Assembly (NCBI GenBank): GCA_017501865.1
Contig: JAFVWD010000364.1
Span: 1 to 10,019 of the forward strand
DNA length: 10,019 nt
Origin: Clostridia bacterium
GTDB lineage: Bacteria; Bacillota; Clostridia; Oscillospirales; Acutalibacteraceae
Direction of reading: 5' to 3'
Under the pieces are notes generated by a model that saw nothing but the letters and a program-made list of their open reading frames with translations, had not been told where the DNA came from and searched no databases. A program made the position numbers and the translations under genes. Positions 6,015 to 10,019 of the stretch are shown piece by piece (positions within the stretch are counted from its first letter, which is position 1; each line of letters opens with the position of its first letter).

Positions 6015-7250
6015 ATGGATGTACTTGTAATAGGTGGAGGCGCCGCAGGTTTAATGGCGGCAGGCACCGCAGCTAAAAACGGCTTGAAGGTAACACTTCT
6101 TGAAAGAAATGATAAATTGGCAAGAAAGGTTGCAATAACAGGTAAAGGCAGATGTAACGTTACAAACGATTGTCCGCTTATTAATGATTTAATATCAAAT
6201 ATACCTGTTAACGGAAGATTTTTGTTTGGTGCCTTTTCTCGTTTTGACACTGCAGATACAATGGATTTCTTTGAGGAGTTGGGTGTCCCTCTCAAAATAG
6301 AAAGGGGAAACCGAGTTTTTCCGGTGTCAGACAAAGCACTTGATATTGTAGATGCACTCAACCGCTATATAACAGTTAACGGTGTAACAAGAAAACAGGG
6401 CAGAGCAGTTGAATTGATAATTGAAGAAGGCAGAGCAACAGGCTGTATAACAGAGGACGGCAAAAAATATTTTGCTGACAATGTTATAGTTGCAACGGGA
6501 GGTCTTTCTTACCCTAAAACAGGCTCTACCGGTGACGGGTATGAATTCGCAAGGCAGGCAGGGCATAGTGTAACACCTTTAAAGCCGTCACTTGTTCCGT
6601 TGGAGTGCCATGAGGGATGGTGTACAGAGGCACAGGGTTTATCACTCCGTAATGTGAAAATTACGGTGGAAGATACTCATAAGCATCGTGATATATATGA
6701 GGATATGGGTGAAATGATTTTTACCCATTACGGTATTTCAGGTCCTATGGTCCTTTCGGCTTCCTCTCATATGCGTAATATGGAAAGAGGCAGATATGTA
6801 ATACATATCGATTTCAAGCCTGCATTGACACACGAGCAGTTGGACAAAAGAATTCAACGCGATTTGTTGGAATGCTCAAATAAAAATCTTTATAATACAC
6901 TTTCTTTGCTATTGCCGAGGAAAATGATTCCTATAACAGTAAAGCTTACAAAGCTTAACGGTAATCTGAAATCAAATCAGGTAACAAAAGAAATGCGTTA
7001 TGAGCTGGTTGAGTTTTTAAAGGATATCAGATTAACCGTTACAGATTTCCGTCCTATAGATGAGGCTGTTGTTACCTCGGGCGGAGTAGATGTTTCGGAA
7101 ATTAACCCGAAAACAATGGAAAGCAAGAAGGTAAAAGGACTATATTTTGCAGGCGAGGTTTTGGACGTTGATGCATATACAGGCGGATTTAATTTGCAAA
7201 TTGCATTTTCCACAGGTCACCTTGCAGGCGATTCAATAGAAAAACAGTAA
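6015..7250 (+). CDS. NAD(P)/FAD-dependent oxidoreductase, HI0933/YhiN/BaiN-like flavoprotein
   Basis: This 411-residue protein belongs to the HI0933-like flavoprotein family (also named BaiN or aminoacetone oxidase family). Visible marks are the N-terminal dinucleotide-binding VLVIGGGAAGLMAA (3-16) with the acidic strand end at Glu30, the family signature GKGRCNVTN (43-51), VATGGLSYPKTGSTGDGY (159-176), and the C-terminal FAD-binding segment GLYFAGEVLDVDAYTGGFNLQ (375-395). Length is normal for the family. FAD binding is confident. The substrate is not: the name BaiN comes from a proposed bile-acid role in one gut species, and the family is too widespread for that to be assumed here. The ATG has TGAGGT (6003-6008) 6 nt upstream and lies 9 bp after tmcAL, with cmk 20 bp downstream, so it is inside one operon. 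The order flavoprotein-cmk-ispH is one I recall from other Clostridia. Confidence 0.9.
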   Translation: MDVLVIGGGAAGLMAAGTAAKNGLKVTLLERNDKLARKVAITGKGRCNVTNDCPLINDLISNIPVNGRFLFGAFSRFDTADTMDFFEELGVPLKIERGNRVFPVSDKALDIVDALNRYITVNGVTRKQGRAVELIIEEGRATGCITEDGKKYFADNVIVATGGLSYPKTGSTGDGYEFARQAGHSVTPLKPSLVPLECHEGWCTEAQGLSLRNVKITVEDTHKHRDIYEDMGEMIFTHYGISGPMVLSASSHMRNMERGRYVIHIDFKPALTHEQLDKRIQRDLLECSNKNLYNTLSLLLPRKMIPITVKLTKLNGNLKSNQVTKEMRYELVEFLKDIRLTVTDFRPIDEAVVTSGGVDVSEINPKTMESKKVKGLYFAGEVLDVDAYTGGFNLQIAFSTGHLAGDSIEKQ

Positions 7251-7270
7251 TATAAACAGGGGTGTAATTT

Positions 7271-7936
7271 ATGATTAATGTAGCAATTGACGGACCTGCA
7301 GGAGCAGGTAAAAGTACAATAGCAAGAAGGGCGGCTGCAGAGCTTGGGTTTATATATGTTGATACGGGCGCTTTATACAGAACAGTTGCTTTAAATGCTT
7401 TAAGAAGCGGTGTTGAAAACACAAAAAATCCTGAAGAGGTAATACCAACTCTCACTAATGCAAAGATTGAGCTTAAATTTATAGACGGTGAGCAACATGT
7501 ATTTTTAAGAGATGAGGACGTTTCTCAGGCTATAAGACAAAATGAGGTTTCAATGGCTGCCTCTAATGTTTCATCTATTCCTGAGGTAAGAAGCTTCCTT
7601 TTCGATTTACAAAGAAATATCGCTAAAAATAACGATTGTATTATGGACGGAAGAGATATAGGAACTGTTGTTTTGCCTGATGCAAAAATAAAGATTTTTT
7701 TAACTGCATCTGCAGAAGCAAGAGCAGACAGAAGATTTAAAGAGCTTAAAGAAAAAGGTCAGGATGTTTCTTATGATGTAATACTCAAAGAGATTATTGA
7801 ACGTGATAATCAGGATATGAACAGAGCGACAGCGCCGTTGAAGCAGGCAGAGGATGCTGTTCTTGTAGATACAACTGAAATAAATCTTGAAGAGTCAATT
7901 GAGCTTATGATTAAAACCATAAAGGAGCGACTTTAA
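7271..7936 (+). CDS. cmk: Cytidylate kinase
   Basis: Cmk phosphorylates CMP and dCMP with ATP in the cytoplasm, recycling nucleotides from RNA and lipid turnover. The 221-residue protein has the P-loop GPAGAGKST (8-16), the CMP-binding segment YVDTGALYRTVAL (29-41), a DGRDIGTVVLPDA motif (126-138), the LID arginines in RADRRFKEL (151-159), and the RDNQDMNRATAPLKQAEDA segment (178-196) that closes over the substrate. All are typical of the bacterial enzyme, and the length is normal. The ATG has AGGGGTG (about 7258-7264) 6 nt upstream. The stop codon overlaps the start of ispH by one base (TAATG at 7934-7938), a classic translational coupling junction. In several Clostridia I recall a plsC acyltransferase between cmk and ispH. 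It is absent here. Confidence 0.97.
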   Translation: MINVAIDGPAGAGKSTIARRAAAELGFIYVDTGALYRTVALNALRSGVENTKNPEEVIPTLTNAKIELKFIDGEQHVFLRDEDVSQAIRQNEVSMAASNVSSIPEVRSFLFDLQRNIAKNNDCIMDGRDIGTVVLPDAKIKIFLTASAEARADRRFKELKEKGQDVSYDVILKEIIERDNQDMNRATAPLKQAEDAVLVDTTEINLEESIELMIKTIKERL

Positions 7937-9993
7937 TGCCTGAAATAACACTTGCTAAAACTGCCGGATTTTGTTTTGGTGTGGACAGAGCAATAAGTCT
8001 TATAGAAAAATTATTAAGCGAAGGTAAAAAGGTTGCGACGCTCGGGCCTATTATTCATAACCCTCAGGTTATAGAGGATTTTAAAAAACGAGGTGTTTGT
8101 ATAGTGGAGCATCCGGGAGAAGTGGCACCGGGTTCAGTTTTGATTCTCAGAACACACGGAGTAACTGAGGATGTTCTTAAAGAGGTTGAAGAAAGCGGAG
8201 TAGAATATGTCGATGCCGCCTGCCCGTTTGTAAACAAAATTCATAAAATAGTACGGGATAATTCTTCCGAAGATGTCGTTACATTAATAGTAGGTGATCC
8301 GGATCATCCTGAGGTACGCGGAATAAAAAGCTGTGCAAAAGGTGATTCTTTCGTTCTGCGAAATTCGGAAGAATTAGAAAAATTATTACAAGAAAACCCT
8401 CATTTTTCCCAAAAAGAATTAATTTTGGTGTCTCAGACCACTTTTAGTGTCAAAGAATGGGAAAAAAGTTTAAAAAAAATAAAATTACTATGTACAAATG
8501 CGAAAATTTTTGATACAATATGCAGTGCGACCGAAGAAAGACAAAAAGAGGCAGTAAAACTTTCTTCACAAAATGACGCTATGGTAATTGTTGGTGGAAG
8601 GCATAGTTCTAACACCCAAAAATTAAAAAGTGTTTGTGAAAAGAACTGCCCGTCATTTCTTGTTGAAACTAAGGATGAGCTTTATGGTATCTCATTCACC
8701 GGTTTTAACTCAATTGGTCTTACTGCGGGTGCATCTACTCCCGCCGGTATTATAAAGGAGGTACTTCAAACCATGTCCGAAATTGTAAACGAAAACAAAA
8801 TGATTGAGGAGGAAAAAGTGCTGGACTCTGTATCAGCAGATGATTTTGATTTTGCAGCAGCATTAGAAGAATCACTTAGCGGTCTTAACAGTAACCAAAA
8901 AGTAGTTGGTACTGTAATAAGCGTTAAACCTACTGAGATACAAGTTGATATCGGCAGGAAAGAAACCGGCTATATTCCGTACAGTGAATACAGCTCCGAC
9001 CCGAACGCTAATCCGCAGACAGAGCTTAAACCAGGCGATGAATTAAAACTCATCATCATGAAAACCAACAATCAAGAAGGAGTTATTATGCTTTCTAAAA
9101 AGCGTTATGACGCTATTAAAGCATGGGATGACATTCTTGAGTCAGAAGGCACAGACAAAATATTCGAAGGCGTAGTAACAGATGTTATTCGCGGCGGTAT
9201 TCTTGTTCTTGCTAACAACGTTAAGGTATTTATTCCTGCATCACTTGCAACAATGAACCGTAACGACAAATTAGAAGATCTTTTGAAAACAACTGTTAAA
9301 TTCAAAATTATTGAAATCAACAAACAAAGAAGACGTGCAGTTGGTTCAATCCGCGCAGTACTTAAAGATGCTAAAAAAGAAGTTGAAGATAAGTTCTGGG
9401 CAGAGGTTCAGGAGGGTGAAACACGTAAAGGTGTTGTTAAATCTCTCACTAACTATGGTGCATTTGTTGACATCGGCGGAGTTGATGGAATGATTCACAT
9501 TTCTGAGCTCTCATGGAGTCGTATTAAGCATCCGTCAGAGATTGTTAATGTAGGCGACGAAGTTGAAGTAACAATCAAAGCACTTGACCAGGAAAAGAGA
9601 AAGATTTCTTTAGGCTTCAAAAAGGTTGAAGATAATCCGTGGGAGATCCTCAGAAGAGATTATCCTGTTGACACAGTTGCAGATGTTAAAATTGTAAGCT
9701 TTACATCATTTGGTGCATTTGCTCAGATTATTCCTGGTGTTGATGGTCTTATTCACATTTCTCAGATTGCAAACAAACACATTGCAAATCCTGCAGAAGT
9801 ACTTAAAGTAGGCGAAGTTGTAAAAGCAAAAATCACAGAAATCGACTTTGACCTTAAGAGAGTAGGCCTTTCAATCCGTGCTCTTCTTCCTGAAGAGCCA
9901 AAGGAAGAAGCTGTTGAAGAAACAGCAGAGGTTGCTGAAGAAGCAACTGCAGAGGCTACTGAAGAAGCAACTGCAGAGGCTACTGAAGAATAA
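7936..9993 (+). CDS. ispH-rpsA: Bifunctional 4-hydroxy-3-methylbut-2-enyl diphosphate reductase (IspH) / ribosomal protein S1 fusion
   Basis: The N-terminal half (about 1-279) is IspH/LytB, the iron-sulfur enzyme that reduces HMBPP to IPP and DMAPP in the last MEP-pathway step. The three cluster cysteines are Cys13 (GFCFGV), Cys96 (DAACPF) and Cys196 (DTICSA). His41, His74 and the DHPE motif (His124, Glu126) are in place, as are SQTT (166-169) and GGRHSSNTQKL (220-230). The C-terminal half has four S1 RNA-binding domains at about 320-387, 407-476, 494-562 and 579-648. The third and fourth are the most canonical (YGAFVDIGGVDGMIHISEL; FGAFAQIIPGVDGLIHIS). An acidic repeat tail (about 654-685) follows. 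This fusion is known in Clostridia, so it is probably not an assembly error, and the frame is clean across the junction. The ATG has AAAGGAG (7921-7927) 8 nt upstream and overlaps the cmk stop. The junction carries signals for a separate S1 product (next entries). Confidence 0.96.
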   Translation: MPEITLAKTAGFCFGVDRAISLIEKLLSEGKKVATLGPIIHNPQVIEDFKKRGVCIVEHPGEVAPGSVLILRTHGVTEDVLKEVEESGVEYVDAACPFVNKIHKIVRDNSSEDVVTLIVGDPDHPEVRGIKSCAKGDSFVLRNSEELEKLLQENPHFSQKELILVSQTTFSVKEWEKSLKKIKLLCTNAKIFDTICSATEERQKEAVKLSSQNDAMVIVGGRHSSNTQKLKSVCEKNCPSFLVETKDELYGISFTGFNSIGLTAGASTPAGIIKEVLQTMSEIVNENKMIEEEKVLDSVSADDFDFAAALEESLSGLNSNQKVVGTVISVKPTEIQVDIGRKETGYIPYSEYSSDPNANPQTELKPGDELKLIIMKTNNQEGVIMLSKKRYDAIKAWDDILESEGTDKIFEGVVTDVIRGGILVLANNVKVFIPASLATMNRNDKLEDLLKTTVKFKIIEINKQRRRAVGSIRAVLKDAKKEVEDKFWAEVQEGETRKGVVKSLTNYGAFVDIGGVDGMIHISELSWSRIKHPSEIVNVGDEVEVTIKALDQEKRKISLGFKKVEDNPWEILRRDYPVDTVADVKIVSFTSFGAFAQIIPGVDGLIHISQIANKHIANPAEVLKVGEVVKAKITEIDFDLKRVGLSIRALLPEEPKEEAVEETAEVAEEATAEATEEATAEATEE
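8491..8519 (+). promoter_or_regulatory. Candidate internal promoter within the ispH half
   Basis: TGTACA (8491-8496) and TACAAT (8514-8519) are 17 bp apart, with TGA just before the -10 forming an extended -10. The upstream 30 bases (8461-8490) are strongly A-rich, like an UP element. Transcription would start near 8526, about 247 nt before the internal ATG at 8773. The TACAAT overlaps codons for the conserved DTIC motif, so coding constraint could produce it by chance. Confidence 0.35.
8754..8775 (+). promoter_or_regulatory. Internal Shine-Dalgarno and in-frame ATG: possible start of a free S1 protein
   Basis: AAAGGAGGT (8754-8762) is a 9-nt perfect complement to the usual 16S 3' end, stronger than the site before ispH itself. 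Ten nt later comes an in-frame ATG (8773, residue Met280), exactly at the end of the IspH domain. Initiation here would give a 406-residue protein with all four S1 domains and the acidic tail, similar in length to stand-alone Firmicutes S1 proteins. The bases also encode Lys-Glu-Val at the end of IspH, so protein constraint explains part of the match. Confidence 0.55.
9937..9990 (+). repeat. 24-bp in-frame tandem repeat encoding the acidic S1 tail
   Basis: A 24-bp unit (GAAGAAGCAACTGCAGAGGC plus TACT) is present at 9937-9960 and identically at 9961-9984, followed by the first 6 bases of a third copy and the stop codon. A diverged 21-bp copy precedes it at about 9916-9936. Each unit encodes EEATAEAT, giving a Glu/Ala/Thr tail of the kind often seen at the end of S1 proteins. 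Perfect identity suggests recent slippage and possible length variation between strains. Confidence 0.9.
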
Positions 9994-10019
9994 TTAACAA
10001 ATACTACCCGAAGAAACCT

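Noticed and set aside
5735..6361. A 208-codon open frame on the - strand across the tmcAL/flavoprotein junction
   Set aside because: It spans the antisense of two conserved genes, is low complexity (Ser/Pro/Leu), and has no recognisable domain.
7936..9993. That the ispH-S1 join is an assembly or frameshift artefact
   Set aside because: The frame runs cleanly through the junction with no stop, both halves are intact, and the same fusion is established in Clostridia.
1..10019. CRISPR arrays, insertion sequences, tRNA/rRNA genes, toxin-antitoxin or phage-defence genes
   Set aside because: Nothing seen: the only repeats are the short ones listed, all genes are housekeeping types, and the gaps are too short to hide a further gene of ordinary size.

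Overview
The window looks like core chromosome of a low-GC, Gram-positive anaerobe of the class Clostridia. An Oscillospiraceae/Ruminococcaceae-type gut bacterium is my best guess, but that is inference. The evidence is strong AGGAGG-type ribosome binding sites, a DivIB/FtsQ-type division protein next to ftsZ, acetate kinase, and a fused ispH-S1 gene, an architecture known from Clostridia. I see no mobile element, CRISPR array, tRNA or rRNA, and no intergenic gap exceeds about 215 bases.

Layout. Bases 2-2498 (+) are the end of a cell-wall and division (dcw) cluster: the 3' end of murA, overlapping ftsQ/divIB, then ftsZ with its own likely promoter and a strong terminator. Bases 2542-2618 hold a perfect 11-bp inverted repeat of unknown role. 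Bases 2619-3377 (+) encode a membrane-anchored polysaccharide-deacetylase-like protein whose active-site motifs are degraded. It converges on ackA (3465-4673, -), with a shared hairpin terminator between them. A 147-bp divergent region separates ackA from a tightly packed + strand operon: tmcAL (TTG start at 4821), an HI0933/BaiN-like flavoprotein, cmk, and a fused ispH-rpsA gene that ends at 9993.

How the genes work together. murA, ftsQ and ftsZ serve peptidoglycan precursor synthesis and septation. AckA makes ATP and acetate from acetyl phosphate. The divergent TmcAL consumes acetate and ATP to acetylate the wobble cytidine of elongator tRNA-Met. cmk (CMP/dCMP recycling), ispH (last step of the MEP isoprenoid pathway) and S1 (translation) are joined by translational coupling and fusion.

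Most of this is ordinary housekeeping sequence, and I found no wholly new system. The most interesting signal is inside the ispH-rpsA fusion. At the domain junction there is a 9-nt perfect Shine-Dalgarno sequence before an in-frame ATG (8773), a promoter-like sequence about 250 bp upstream, and a sharp change in isoleucine codon choice. Together these suggest that a free S1 protein may be made from within the fused gene. Second is the deacetylase-like protein lacking its catalytic Asp and one metal-binding His.
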